DNA from: Clostridiales bacterium
GTDB taxonomy: Bacteria; Bacillota; Clostridia; Oscillospirales; CAG-272
Direction: 5' to 3'
Length of the DNA stretch: 64,000 nucleotides
Assembly: GCA_012800735.1 (NCBI GenBank)
Contig: JAAZIU010000009.1
Location: 29,530-93,529, forward strand
In this document: positions 17,314 through 25,794 of the stretch, piece by piece
How the letters are laid out: every line of letters starts with the position of its first letter
Numbering within the stretch: position 1 is the first letter of the stretch
The notes under the pieces: model-generated
What the model saw: only the letters and a program-made list of their open reading frames with translations
Told to the model about the DNA's origin: nothing
Database searches by the model: none
Position numbers and translations under genes: made by a program

Positions 17314-18888
17314 TTAAATCTCGATTCCTTCTATATAAGGTTTTTTCCAGATAGAATCCAGCGCCTTTTCGCCGTACGCCTTTACGGTGGCGCGGTCAAA
17401 GGAATGTCCGCCCTTGTCGCGGTTGGTGTAAACGGGGCGGAGCGGGAGCAGCTTGCGTCGGCGGCTCCGCTTTGTCGGCTCCGGCGGGGTCATCATCGGC
17501 ATCGTCCCGGAGCAGACATCGCCCAAAGCCGGAATGTATCTTTCCCAGGAGCTGCCGTCAAGCAGCACGGTGGCGCGGTATTCCCCCTTCGGCAGCGGTA
17601 TTCTTACCCCGCGGAGCATCATCGAAGCGTCCGAGGCGCAGATAACGTCAAAATCGGCGCGCAGGGAATGACCGCGGTCGGTCGTAAGCAGGGCTATCTC
17701 GTTTATCGGCTGAGCGGTGAGGCGAAAACCGCCGCTGCGCTCCCGAACAAGCTTCACTTCATGCGGAAAGCTCATGTTCTGGTTGAAAACAGCGCCGGAC
17801 GGAGTCGAAATCCTCTGCCAGCAAATCCTTATCCTCCTGTCCTTCGGCTCGTCCGAGAAGGTCTGAGCGGCATATCCGCGGGTGGGAGGGTCTCCGGCGC
17901 CTCCGGTTGGCTGAAAGGATCTCCAGCCCTGCGAAGGCTCGAAAATCAAGCCGCCGCCCATCCGCCCTTTCTTGAATTCGCCGACGTAATAATGGCCGGA
18001 CGCGCCGGACAAAACCCAGCGGCGGCTGCCGTCGTCGGCTTCAAGCGGATAAAAATCGGGACACTCGGCGTCGCCGGGCAGCTCGATATCCTGAAGATGC
18101 GTCCAGTCAAGGAGATTTGAGGAGGTAAGCAGGGTAAAGGTATTGTCGGTAAGATACAGCGCCATCACGAATTTTGACAGCTCTTCGCAAAAGATTACCT
18201 TCGGATCGCGGTTGTCCCCGGCGATATGCGGCACAACGGCCGTTCCGGAGACGCCTTTTCCGCTTTCGTAGCGATGGAAGGTAAATCCGTCCGTCGTATA
18301 AGCCAGCCGCTGCTCAAACGGCTTTCCCGCCGCGGTATAGAAAAGCAGCATGGCGGGATCGTTCTTCTTCCCCAGCCCCGAGACGTTGTTATGGTCGACT
18401 ATCGCGCAGCCGCTGAATATCGTGTGCGCGTCGGGGTCGGGGTAGAGGGCGATGCTGTGCTCCTTCCAATGAGTCAGATTTTCGGAAGTCGCGTGTCCCC
18501 AGTGCATATTGCCCCAGGTGGTACCCGCCGGGTTGTGCTGGAAGAACATATGATAAAGCCCCTTGTAGTAGCAGAGGCCGTTCGGATCGTTTGTCCAGCC
18601 GTACATGGGAGAGAAACGGAGCTGCGGACGATAAAGTTCGTCATATTCGGATTTTATAAGCTCACAGTCTTCAAATTCGAAGTCAGGGCTGATTTGAAGC
18701 TCTATTTCGTCCGCGTCGCCGAAGAAGCGGGAGAAGTCGAGCGGTATTTTATAAGCCGGATTTTCAAAATCGAGCCGGCAGTCAAGTTCCCATACATCGT
18801 CGCCGCCTGTCGAAAAGGTGACGCGGACGGTGGGCATATGATTTGAAATCGGGAGAGCAAGGCATGGCCTTGATTTTAAAAGTCGCAT
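17314..18888 (-). CDS. Glycoside hydrolase family 32 (fructan/sucrose hydrolase)
   Basis: This retaining beta-fructosidase hydrolyses sucrose, inulin or levan. The family motifs are complete: MYGWTNDPNG with nucleophile Asp near residue 101, FQHNPAGTTWGNMHWGHA, NRDPKVIF with the transition-state Asp, and ECPDFYPL with the acid/base Glu. The N-terminal 80 residues form a small extra beta domain, and the C-terminal beta-sandwich ends with SFDRATVKAYGEKALDSIW. There is no signal peptide, so it probably acts inside the cell on imported sugar. AAGGTG precedes the start and a promoter lies upstream. Confidence 0.93.
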   Translation of the reverse strand: MRLLKSRPCLALPISNHMPTVRVTFSTGGDDVWELDCRLDFENPAYKIPLDFSRFFGDADEIELQISPDFEFEDCELIKSEYDELYRPQLRFSPMYGWTNDPNGLCYYKGLYHMFFQHNPAGTTWGNMHWGHATSENLTHWKEHSIALYPDPDAHTIFSGCAIVDHNNVSGLGKKNDPAMLLFYTAAGKPFEQRLAYTTDGFTFHRYESGKGVSGTAVVPHIAGDNRDPKVIFCEELSKFVMALYLTDNTFTLLTSSNLLDWTHLQDIELPGDAECPDFYPLEADDGSRRWVLSGASGHYYVGEFKKGRMGGGLIFEPSQGWRSFQPTGGAGDPPTRGYAAQTFSDEPKDRRIRICWQRISTPSGAVFNQNMSFPHEVKLVRERSGGFRLTAQPINEIALLTTDRGHSLRADFDVICASDASMMLRGVRIPLPKGEYRATVLLDGSSWERYIPALGDVCSGTMPMMTPPEPTKRSRRRKLLPLRPVYTNRDKGGHSFDRATVKAYGEKALDSIWKKPYIEGIEI

Positions 18889-18932
18889 TAAAACACCTTC
18901 TTTCGCCGGATATTTTTTTCAGATTCGTTATT

Positions 18933-18962
18933 ATTATACCATTAATCGGCGTTTCAAGTCAA
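18933..18962 (-). promoter_or_regulatory. Promoter of the GH32-DHHW operon
   Basis: On the minus strand TTGACT and TATAAT are 18 bases apart, with GG before the -10, about 45 bases before the GH32 start codon. Confidence 0.65.
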
Positions 18963-19171
18963 CAGTCAAAGATTAAATTTACCCTTTCCGGCGAAATTAT
19001 CCCGAACAGGCAAGATATACACGGCGAATGCTGCGAATGCGGGCGAATATTTTTCTCCGTCAGCTGTTCGGAGAAAATTTTTATCACTCATTTTACAAAA
19101 ATGCAAACTCATGTATATAAGCCGGTGTTAAAATTATAATATACCGCCCGACGAGATGTAAATCCGGAGAC

Positions 19172-19274
19172 TTTTCCACATATCCACATGGTTTTCCACA
19201 GAAAAACGCGATTTCTCGCCGAAAAATCCCGATAAAACCCGCCTTTCCCACATTTTCCACAGCTTTTCTCCACA
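19172..19274 (+). promoter_or_regulatory. Cluster of six DnaA-box-like sequences
   Basis: TTTTCCACA occurs at 19172, 19192 and 19253. Variants occur at 19180 (ATATCCACA), 19244 (TTTCCCACA) and 19266 (TTCTCCACA). All have the same orientation and differ from TTATCCACA by one or two bases. No dnaA, dnaN or rpmH is nearby. It may be a DnaA-titration/regulatory site or a secondary origin-like element. Confidence 0.5.
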
Positions 19275-19654
19275 GAAACGGCAGCTTTCTACATTTTTCG
19301 GCGCGGACGAGGCGACCCTTTTGTAAAGCGGATTTTACAGAGTTTCGGGCGAATGACCCCGACCTTGCCGTCGGCCGGAGACGGAGCCGCGGAGGCTTCG
19401 ACTTTCGTCTAAAAAAATTATATACCTGTATAATGCCGAAACTTTGATTTTTTTCAGACGCCTTACGCCATAAGGCTTCGCGGGTTTTTCGGCTGTATAT
19501 TCGGTATATGCTGTATATTCATCGGAGCGATAATAATCGGAAAACCCAAGCCGCGGAAGACCGCGGCGGAAATATACAACGTCCGGTTTTCCGCGGCGAT
19601 TTTTAAACCGAAATAATTCCGAAACCCGATGGTTTCGATAAATAAAATAAGGAG
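19275..19654. other. Gene-free region after the DnaA-like boxes
   Basis: No supported gene is seen. The stretch includes an AT-rich segment (19410-19455, AAAAAAATTATATACC...) that could unwind easily, and short direct repeats containing TGTATATTC near 19493-19520. A promoter for the following plus-strand gene must lie here but could not be fixed. Confidence 0.4.
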
Positions 19655-19663
19655 ATGAGATTT

Positions 19664-20161
19664 TTGTCCCATTTTAATTTCAGGGAATGGCTCAGAAGCG
19701 TTTTTGAACGCATCCGCCGCTTTTTTTCCGGCAGATACGGTTTCGACCCGTTAGGCGGCTTTCTTTTATTTGTCCATGTCACGATAATCCTTGTCGCCTC
19801 GCCGTTTGCCTACCGAAATCCTTTCGTCTACCGCGTCATAGCCGCCTCCGCTCTGATCCCGCTCATCTTCGCGCTCTTCCGCCTGCTTTCAAAGAATATC
19901 GCCGCCCGCCGCCGGGAAAACGGCGCTTTTCTCGACGCGCTGTTTGCCGTCCGGCGCTTTTTCTCCCGTCTCGGCGCAAGAATACAAAACGGCGCCGCGC
20001 TTATGCGGAACCGTTTCAAATATATAAGAACCACCCGCTACCGCCGCTGTCCCGACTGCCGCGCCGTGCTTTGTTTTCCGGTAAAAAAGGGGCATCGCGG
20101 GAAGAAAAGCGCCGTCTGCCCCCGCTGCGGGAAAAGGTTTTCCGTGTTTATCTGGATATGA
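19664..20161 (+). CDS. Small membrane protein with C-terminal zinc ribbon
   Basis: This protein of about 165 residues has two hydrophobic segments (about residues 30-50 and 57-76) followed by a basic region and a C-terminal zinc ribbon: CPDC, 20 residues, CPRCGKRF. The TTG at 19664 is chosen because GGAG (19651-19654) is 9 bases before it; the in-frame ATG at 19655 directly abuts that site and is unlikely to be used. Similar proteins occur in Clostridia without a known role. It is flanked by the DnaA-like box region and a bidirectional terminator. Confidence 0.6.
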   Translation: MSHFNFREWLRSVFERIRRFFSGRYGFDPLGGFLLFVHVTIILVASPFAYRNPFVYRVIAASALIPLIFALFRLLSKNIAARRRENGAFLDALFAVRRFFSRLGARIQNGAALMRNRFKYIRTTRYRRCPDCRAVLCFPVKKGHRGKKSAVCPRCGKRFSVFIWI

Positions 20162-20184
20162 GGGGGATTGAATAATATTTAAGA

Positions 20185-20216
20185 GGAGCGGAAACTGCTT
20201 TAAAGCAGCCCGCTCC
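20185..20216. terminator. Bidirectional terminator
   Basis: GGAGCGG (20185-20191) pairs with CCGCTCC (20210-20216), with an inner CTGCTT/AAAGCAG hairpin. Short T-rich or A-rich runs follow on each side. It serves the convergent zinc-ribbon and dpnD genes. Confidence 0.65.
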
Positions 20217-20241
20217 TTTGATATTTTACAAAAGCAGGATT

Positions 20242-20448
20242 TCAGAATTCAATCCATTCAATTTCCGAATCGTCCTTATCCGGTTTTACTAAAGCTACCC
20301 TGACATTCTGTAATACGCCGGGCTCCAAAACAAATTCGGCGGCTTTATATTTTTGCATTGCTTTTTCCACGGCGTCTGCTTCGTTTTTCGCCTGAATTTC
20401 GAATTCTTCCGCAACCGTTTCCTCTATAACTATTGTATATTTTTTCAT
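20242..20448 (-). CDS. dpnD: DpnD/PcfM-like protein
   Basis: This 68-residue protein starts MKKYTIVIEETVAEEFEIQA and has the short beta-alpha-beta pattern of the DpnD/PcfM family. In Streptococcus pneumoniae dpnD follows dpnC (the DpnI enzyme) and its role is unknown. The same order is kept here, with an 8-base gap and a GAGGTG site before the ATG. The AT-rich composition differs from the GC-rich neighbours, so the pair was probably acquired together. Confidence 0.85.
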   Translation of the reverse strand: MKKYTIVIEETVAEEFEIQAKNEADAVEKAMQKYKAAEFVLEPGVLQNVRVALVKPDKDDSEIEWIEF

Positions 20449-20456
20449 TTTTCACC

Positions 20457-21227
20457 TCATATTGTTTTTCTGTATCTTCCGCTGCCTAAGAACTCCAAAA
20501 ATCCCTTGTCTCTTAAAAATTGTAATTGCTGCCTGATCTTGGGTTTTATATTATTGTTATCGGGATGTTTTATCTTCAATTCTTCCTCAAATGCGTAAAC
20601 TTCCTTCAAAGTAAATACTTGTGACTGAATGCGATTGACACAATTTAAAATGTCCATAAGCCATCCGCGGCTGTTTATGTTACCGACCTCAAGGCTGCTG
20701 CCTCGATTTACTTTGGATACCACCGTTTCGGAATCTGATATTTCTCCCCTTGATATTATTGAAATTCTGCCTTGCTCCGGAATTTCATCGATTAAAATGT
20801 TACAGCCTACCCATCCGGCGCGGCGGGCATTTGAACTCAAAGGATTTCTTTTTTCAATGATATCCGGGACAAAAAAGTGTTTTAAAATCAATATCAAATC
20901 GTTGACCTTATGCTCTTTTTCGGAATATGTCAGAAAGAAAAAATCGGGATTGTTATTGCTTATAATTCTCTCTATCATTGTACCGTAAGCGCCGTCGGTT
21001 ATTTTATTTCCCAATTTACCGCTTTTGCTTTTCAGCTCATATTCGTTATCGCAATTAGAACAGAAGAAATCGGCAACGGGTTTGTTGTTTTTGAATTGCT
21101 CGATACGCGCGAATCCGCATCGCGGACAATACATATTCCTAAACATCCAATTTTCCGTTATAACTCTTACTCTTTGGGACTTTGAGTTATATTTCTCGGA
21201 CAAGTTTCTGTCAAGCTGAATATTCAA
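20457..21227 (-). CDS. dpnC: DpnI-type methyl-directed restriction endonuclease
   Basis: This type IIM enzyme is expected to cut GATC sites only when the adenine is N6-methylated. The 256-residue length matches DpnI. The zinc-containing PD-(D/E)xK domain shows CPRC (Cys34, Cys37), the active-site Asp53 in PVADFF, CSNC (Cys56, Cys59) and Glu64/Lys66 in YELKSKSG. NPDFFFLTY and ARRAGWVGCNI are further DpnI landmarks. The C-terminal winged helix ends IRQQLQFLRDKGFLEFLGSGRYRK, the second methyl-reading module. The start is TTG, 6 bases after GAGGTG. No companion methylase is present, as expected for this type. Confidence 0.93.
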   Translation of the reverse strand: MNIQLDRNLSEKYNSKSQRVRVITENWMFRNMYCPRCGFARIEQFKNNKPVADFFCSNCDNEYELKSKSGKLGNKITDGAYGTMIERIISNNNPDFFFLTYSEKEHKVNDLILILKHFFVPDIIEKRNPLSSNARRAGWVGCNILIDEIPEQGRISIISRGEISDSETVVSKVNRGSSLEVGNINSRGWLMDILNCVNRIQSQVFTLKEVYAFEEELKIKHPDNNNIKPKIRQQLQFLRDKGFLEFLGSGRYRKTI

Positions 21228-21268
21228 TTACTTCACCTCTGAAATATTCTTTGAACTTATCTTTTATA

Positions 21269-21297
21269 AGTATATTCCGATTCGCAAATAAATGCAA
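21269..21297 (-). promoter_or_regulatory. Promoter of dpnC-dpnD
   Basis: On the minus strand TTGCAT and TATACT are 17 bases apart, about 40 bases before the TTG start of dpnC. Confidence 0.6.
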
Positions 21298-21360
21298 ACG
21301 GTTTTTTTAAGAATTATGTAAATAAAAGTAATAAATTTTAATTTTCATAGTATTTAAATT

Positions 21361-21389
21361 AAAAAGACAGCTCGCGCGAACTGTCTTTT
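21361..21389 (-). terminator. Terminator of the acyltransferase-like gene
   Basis: AAAAGACAG and CTGTCTTTT flank a GC-rich loop. On the minus strand the hairpin is followed by a T-run, downstream of the gene ending at 21468. Confidence 0.7.
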
Positions 21390-21467
21390 AATATTTGCCC
21401 CTATTCCTGATAGCTCACCATTTTTGCAGCCGCTCATCGGCGCCGCCGGCAAGCCCCTCCGTCCCCT

Positions 21468-22364
21468 CTATTGCTCCGACGGCCGCCTTTTTTCCGGTCT
21501 TATCGGCGTATCCATCGTATCCTCAAGCAATTCCGGGTTTTCAAGCAGGGTCTTCAGCATCTTTACCGATTTTGCGTAATAGTAGCCGTCGGCTATCCGC
21601 TCGTCTATCGTGAGGCCGATGTCGACGCTGTTTTTCATCTCGAAAGTCCCGTCCGAACGGAAAAACGGACGGGGCTTTATTTCGCCTATCGTGACGAAAA
21701 TCGAAGTCGTTCCCCAGTTTGAAAGGTGATGGTAGCCGCTTTGGAGCCGGATCGAGCCGTAATTTGAAAGCAGCACCGAGCGGTGATAGGGATCGGTTTC
21801 GATAAGCGACTGCGGCACAAGGCCGTGTGTGTCAAGCCACACCGCTACCCGCAGGATGAATCTCGAAAGGAAGCGGGGAAAGCGGGAAGCGAGCACATCC
21901 ATAACGTCGCTTGAGCGGTCCGGTTCCTCCGAGCGGTTCAGCCGAATCTGTTTTTTGATAATTTCGTGAATTGAGTCGAGGTTGTCGGAAGGTTCGGCGC
22001 GGACGATAGCCAGCCCCTCTCCCGCGGTATCGGAAAGGCGCTTTTTCACTAAAAAGGAAGCGCTTATCTCGTCGCGATGAAAGAGAGAACCGTTCTTGAT
22101 GAAGCGGTTGAGCAGCGGCCGCTGTGTGATGACGCGAAGCATCGCCGTCACCATAAGGTGAAAGAAGGTGTACCGAAAATCAGACCCCTCCGCGTTTTTC
22201 CGCTCCAGAAAGTCGTTGAGCTTCGAAAGATCAATCATTTCGGAGATAAAAGCTTCGTTTGCGGTGCGGCCGGGAAAAAGCAGCGGCATAACATAGTGCA
22301 TTCCGTCGATATCGCGGACGAGCGCGGCGTCTTTGCGGTCGCCAAAACGTTTCTTGTATGACAT
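21468..22364 (-). CDS. Stand-alone E2/CAT-like acyltransferase domain protein
   Basis: This 298-residue protein has the catalytic-domain fold of 2-oxoacid dehydrogenase E2 and chloramphenicol acetyltransferase, but no lipoyl or subunit-binding domain. Landmarks are FRYTFFHLMVTAMLRVITQRP, VLLSNYGSI and the C-terminal VDIGLTIDERIADGYYYAKS. The usual active-site His of DHRxxDG is replaced by Glu (DERIADG); I recall this as typical of a clostridial stand-alone subfamily. No E1, E3 or lipoate gene is nearby. It may acylate another substrate or be non-catalytic. Confidence 0.75.
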   Translation of the reverse strand: MSYKKRFGDRKDAALVRDIDGMHYVMPLLFPGRTANEAFISEMIDLSKLNDFLERKNAEGSDFRYTFFHLMVTAMLRVITQRPLLNRFIKNGSLFHRDEISASFLVKKRLSDTAGEGLAIVRAEPSDNLDSIHEIIKKQIRLNRSEEPDRSSDVMDVLASRFPRFLSRFILRVAVWLDTHGLVPQSLIETDPYHRSVLLSNYGSIRLQSGYHHLSNWGTTSIFVTIGEIKPRPFFRSDGTFEMKNSVDIGLTIDERIADGYYYAKSVKMLKTLLENPELLEDTMDTPIRPEKRRPSEQ

Positions 22365-22556
22365 GATGTCCTCTCAAAGCCGGCGTCTTTGATTGTTAAT
22401 TTGAAATACAAAAACCGGTGTGATATGAAATTGCTTTTTATAAATTATATCTCAAAATAATGAATAATGTGATACAAGGCTCTGAATTATAAGAAAATTT
22501 AACAAAATCCCTTAAAGAAATACAAGATTTGCCGTCAAAAACTTCAAATTTTCCCC

Positions 22557-24047
22557 TCACATATCCGAAAGCTCTCCGATCAGTTTGTCTATCGCCTTCT
22601 GAGCTCTCGTCTCTATCTTGGCGTATGACGACGCGAAGCTGCCCTCCCCGCGGCTCATCAGAGGATCGTCTATGCTTCTTAAGCCTCCGAAATCGAAAAT
22701 AGTGGCGGCGTCATAGACGCGATTTTTGAAAATCAGCTCCATCATCTCCGAAGAGTCCTCGTCGCGGAGCGCTTTTGTCTTGACCGTTGTGTCGATGAAA
22801 GCCGGTCTTACAATCTGCTGACCGTAAAAGCCCATTGCCTCTATCGCTTGTCCCGTCATCTCCGGCTGCGTATTTGTCTTGGGAACAACGACAAGAGTAC
22901 TCCACCAGTCGTTCACCGGGGAGAGATATTCCGCCTGCGCTTCGTCCAGCTTCGGAGGAGGAACTATCCCGAAATCCGCCTCCATATTGCGCAGGTTGAG
23001 CGCAACGAGCATTTGGTTGTTATAGAACAGAGCGCGGTTATCCTGGAACATCGGCAGCATCAGATCGGTATAAGTATTTGAATATCCGCCGTAGTTGCTC
23101 GACAGTATATTGACTCGCTTGTCCTTCATAAACGGAACAAGGGTGTCGACAACGCGCGACGCAAGGTCCTGATTGACGCAGAGCTGCGGCACGCCGTCCG
23201 AGTCTATCTTTGTAAATCTGACACCGGAGGAAAAGAAGGTATATCGAAGCGTAGAGGGTTCAAGCAGCATACCGAAGCTGTCTTCGATATCCGGCTCTCC
23301 GTTTCCGTTGAGGTCCATCGCCGCCGCTTCGCTCATCTCGATAGCTTTGGGGAGAGTCCAGCCCCCGCTTCTGACAAGGTCGTAAAGGTTCTCAAGCCCG
23401 AGCGATTCGTGCAGATGCTTGTTGAAGAAATAAGTTATCGCGGCGTAGTCGTTGTAAAGGCTGATATCGCCGGTCGCTGCCCTGAGTTTGCCGAGAATCT
23501 CAAGCTCGGATATCAGGTTCTGATCCCACCAGCTGTGGGAAAAATCGATATACGGAAGCGTTTTCAGGTCTATGACCAGCCCTTTGTTCATTATCGGCGA
23601 AATATACGCGACGGTCGCCATTCCGAAGTCGATTACATCCTCTCCGGCGCTGACGGTCTTTGTCAGTTCAGTGAGTATGTTGGTAAGCGGATATAAGGAT
23701 ATTTTCAGATTCAGTTCTTCCTCGACAGCTCTGAGCCGGAAGTAAATAGCGTCGTTCAGCGGGTCGCCGTCTTCCTCTTCGGAATACAATTCACAGTAGT
23801 CCATAGCGACCCAGTTGTTTCCCTTGCCGTAAAACTCCGCCGCAACGGTAAGTTCCGCCCCGCCCCAGTCGCTGTCTTCCGGCGGGATGTATTCCGGCGG
23901 TTCGGTCGTGGTTTCCTCGACGGTGGTTTGCGATTCGGTAATTTCGGTTGTTTCGTCGGCTGCGCCGTCGGCCTGCTCTCCGCAGGCGGATAAAACCGAG
24001 AATATCATCAGTAAAGCCAAAACAGCCGTAAAAATTCTTTTGAACAA
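22557..24047 (-). CDS. Extracellular solute-binding lipoprotein (paralogue group 1)
   Basis: This 496-residue protein is exported and lipid-anchored: the signal peptide ends in the lipobox LSAC (Cys22). A Thr/Glu-rich linker (about residues 35-55) precedes a family-1-type binding domain for sugars or oligosaccharides. It carries the EF-hand-like loop DLNGNGEPDIEDSFGM. The start is TTG, 6 bases after GGAGGTG. It is very similar to the gene at 25940-27442 and to the fragments at 24095-24185 and 25795-25894. No permease gene is adjacent, so its transport partner is elsewhere or it has a different role. Confidence 0.88.
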   Translation of the reverse strand: MFKRIFTAVLALLMIFSVLSACGEQADGAADETTEITESQTTVEETTTEPPEYIPPEDSDWGGAELTVAAEFYGKGNNWVAMDYCELYSEEEDGDPLNDAIYFRLRAVEEELNLKISLYPLTNILTELTKTVSAGEDVIDFGMATVAYISPIMNKGLVIDLKTLPYIDFSHSWWDQNLISELEILGKLRAATGDISLYNDYAAITYFFNKHLHESLGLENLYDLVRSGGWTLPKAIEMSEAAAMDLNGNGEPDIEDSFGMLLEPSTLRYTFFSSGVRFTKIDSDGVPQLCVNQDLASRVVDTLVPFMKDKRVNILSSNYGGYSNTYTDLMLPMFQDNRALFYNNQMLVALNLRNMEADFGIVPPPKLDEAQAEYLSPVNDWWSTLVVVPKTNTQPEMTGQAIEAMGFYGQQIVRPAFIDTTVKTKALRDEDSSEMMELIFKNRVYDAATIFDFGGLRSIDDPLMSRGEGSFASSYAKIETRAQKAIDKLIGELSDM

Positions 24048-24094
24048 AAGTTACACCTCCATATAGCATATTATAAAATTGATATTTGTCCCTT

Positions 24095-24185
24095 CGCATA
24101 TCCGAAAGCTCTTCGATCAGTTTGTCTGTCGCCCTCCGAGCTTTGGTTTCTGTTTTTGCGTAGGCGGACGCGAAGCTGACCGTGT
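24095..24185 (-). pseudogene. C-terminal fragment of a group 1 solute-binding protein
   Basis: The minus strand reads VSFASAYAKTETKARRATDK and LIEELSDM, matching the ends of the genes at 22557 and 25940. The original stop codon is lost. The matching N-terminal fragment is at 25795-25894, on the other side of the gene at 24270-25739. Confidence 0.8.
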
Positions 24186-24188
24186 ATC

Positions 24189-24217
24189 ATTATAACAAAA
24201 TCAGCGCTGAAAGTCAA
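24189..24217 (-). promoter_or_regulatory. Promoter toward the gene at 22557-24047
   Basis: On the minus strand TTGACT and TATAAT are 17 bases apart. Transcription would cross the C-terminal gene fragment before reaching the TTG start at 24047, giving a leader of about 135 bases. Confidence 0.65.
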
Positions 24218-24220
24218 CGG

Positions 24221-24249
24221 AAAAAGGCGGAGACAGAAAAAACTCCGCC
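24221..24249 (-). terminator. Terminator of the gene at 24270-25739
   Basis: GGCGGAG (24226-24232) pairs with CTCCGCC (24243-24249) and is followed on the minus strand by TTTTT. It separates this gene from the downstream promoter at 24189-24217. Confidence 0.8.
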
Positions 24250-24269
24250 CTTTTTAAGGCATAACGCCG

Positions 24270-25739
24270 TCAGCCTATCATCTCTATGATTTCCTCTATA
24301 GACGCCTCGATAGCCGCGCGCTTGGACTCCACATCCGAGGCGTATTCGGTTTTCTTGCTCTTGGCGCATTTGCGGAATATATCCTTTATGGTGTTGCCCC
24401 AGCCGTAGGCCTGACCGATGTCATAATGGCGGCTGTCGCGCATGATGGCGAGCATGTCTATGGAATCCTGATTGCGCAGGGTCTTCTGGGAAACTCTGCC
24501 CTCATAGAACACCGGCATTACGTCGGCGTAGCTGCGGTAGGCGAGGGCGTCCATAACGACAGCCGTCTTGTCCATATCGGTATTTGTCGCCGGTATGCAA
24601 AGCACATAGGTGTAGGAGCGCAGACAGCGGTAGTCCTCCTGCGCCTCGTCGTACTTGGGTATCGGCAGTATGCCGTATGAGGTCTCCATGTCGCGGTATT
24701 TGTTTGCCGCCTTGAGCTGCGCCACCGTCATAAGGGTGCGGCTGTTCTTGAAGGCTATCTCGTAGTGGTTGGGCTCAGATTTGTTGAGGAAGAGCCACTC
24801 GCCGTCGTTTACGCAGAGTCGCAGTACCTTTTCCACTACCGCGTCAAACTTATCCCCCCGGGCGGCAAGCCGGGGATTGTTGTCGGCGTCGCGAGTGAAG
24901 AAGTCCACATCGCCGCCGATGATAAATGAGTCGGTGAAATGCTCGTAGGATATGCAGCCGTATACGGCGTCGCTGTCCTGCGCCCAGGCGAAGGAGTCGG
25001 CGCCGTTGAGATTGGCGCCCGCCTTGGCAAGAGCCGCATAGGCGTCAAGGGTCCACTTGCCGTCCCGAACGGTCTGGTAGGGGAATTCTATCCCCAAATC
25101 CTCCATCATGTCCTCGTTGAAGAAGACGGTAACCGTGCCCTCGAAGTCAACCAGCGATACGTCGTTGAATGAGAAGAATATCGACTGTTTGCCGCCGAAG
25201 CGGTTCATCTCGATGGCATCGCCGTCCCACCAGGGCATATCAAACCGGAAGCCGTCGTAATCCTGCTGATCTGCCAGGCAGCCGCCGGTGAGCAGATTTG
25301 CAATCCAGGTGTCGCGCAGATAGGCGGCTTTATACACATCATCCCCCGCCAATACGGTTTTCTGCAGCGCCGTCGAAGCATCCTCCAGCGAGTAGCCGCC
25401 GTCGATCGCAATTTCCAGATTGTAGCTGCTCTCAATTGCGCGGTTGCGGAGGAAAATCTCATCGTCCAGAGCGTCTCCGGTCAGCTCCTCAAAGTCGAGA
25501 CTTGAGTAGAACATATAAGGCTGTTCGGTGTTGAGTATTTTGAACTCCTCCCCCTCCATGTCGAGGCTGCCGTAGTCGTAGACAAATTCGGTTTCAGCCG
25601 CAGCGGTTTCACCGTCGGATTGGGGCGCGGCGGTGATATCTGAGCCGCCGGTTTCCCCGCCTCCGCATGAGGGGAGCGCGACTGAGAGCGTAAGAAGCGC
25701 CAGAATCAGCGAGATTGTTTTCAAAGCAGGATATTTCAT
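24270..25739 (-). CDS. Extracellular solute-binding lipoprotein (divergent paralogue)
   Basis: This 489-residue lipoprotein has the lipobox LPSC (Cys25) and an acidic linker. Its binding domain shares family landmarks with its neighbours (LDDEIFLRNRAIESSYNLEI, GILPIPKYDEAQEDYRCLRS). The calcium-loop segment is degenerate (GANLNGADSFAWAQDSD), unlike in the other copies. The gene occupies exactly the space between the N- and C-terminal fragments of another solute-binding gene, so it appears to have replaced that gene's middle. AAGGAAG lies before the ATG. No permease is adjacent. Confidence 0.85.
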   Translation of the reverse strand: MKYPALKTISLILALLTLSVALPSCGGGETGGSDITAAPQSDGETAAAETEFVYDYGSLDMEGEEFKILNTEQPYMFYSSLDFEELTGDALDDEIFLRNRAIESSYNLEIAIDGGYSLEDASTALQKTVLAGDDVYKAAYLRDTWIANLLTGGCLADQQDYDGFRFDMPWWDGDAIEMNRFGGKQSIFFSFNDVSLVDFEGTVTVFFNEDMMEDLGIEFPYQTVRDGKWTLDAYAALAKAGANLNGADSFAWAQDSDAVYGCISYEHFTDSFIIGGDVDFFTRDADNNPRLAARGDKFDAVVEKVLRLCVNDGEWLFLNKSEPNHYEIAFKNSRTLMTVAQLKAANKYRDMETSYGILPIPKYDEAQEDYRCLRSYTYVLCIPATNTDMDKTAVVMDALAYRSYADVMPVFYEGRVSQKTLRNQDSIDMLAIMRDSRHYDIGQAYGWGNTIKDIFRKCAKSKKTEYASDVESKRAAIEASIEEIIEMIG

Positions 25740-25794
25740 GTCAGTATTCTTCTTCCTTTTAATATTTTATGTGTTTTACCGTCGTTATTTCTTG

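Noticed and set aside
19172..19450. Chromosomal replication origin
   Set aside because: DnaA-like boxes and an AT-rich stretch are present, but dnaA, dnaN, rpmH or gidA are absent and gene orientation does not switch cleanly here. It is reported only as a box cluster.
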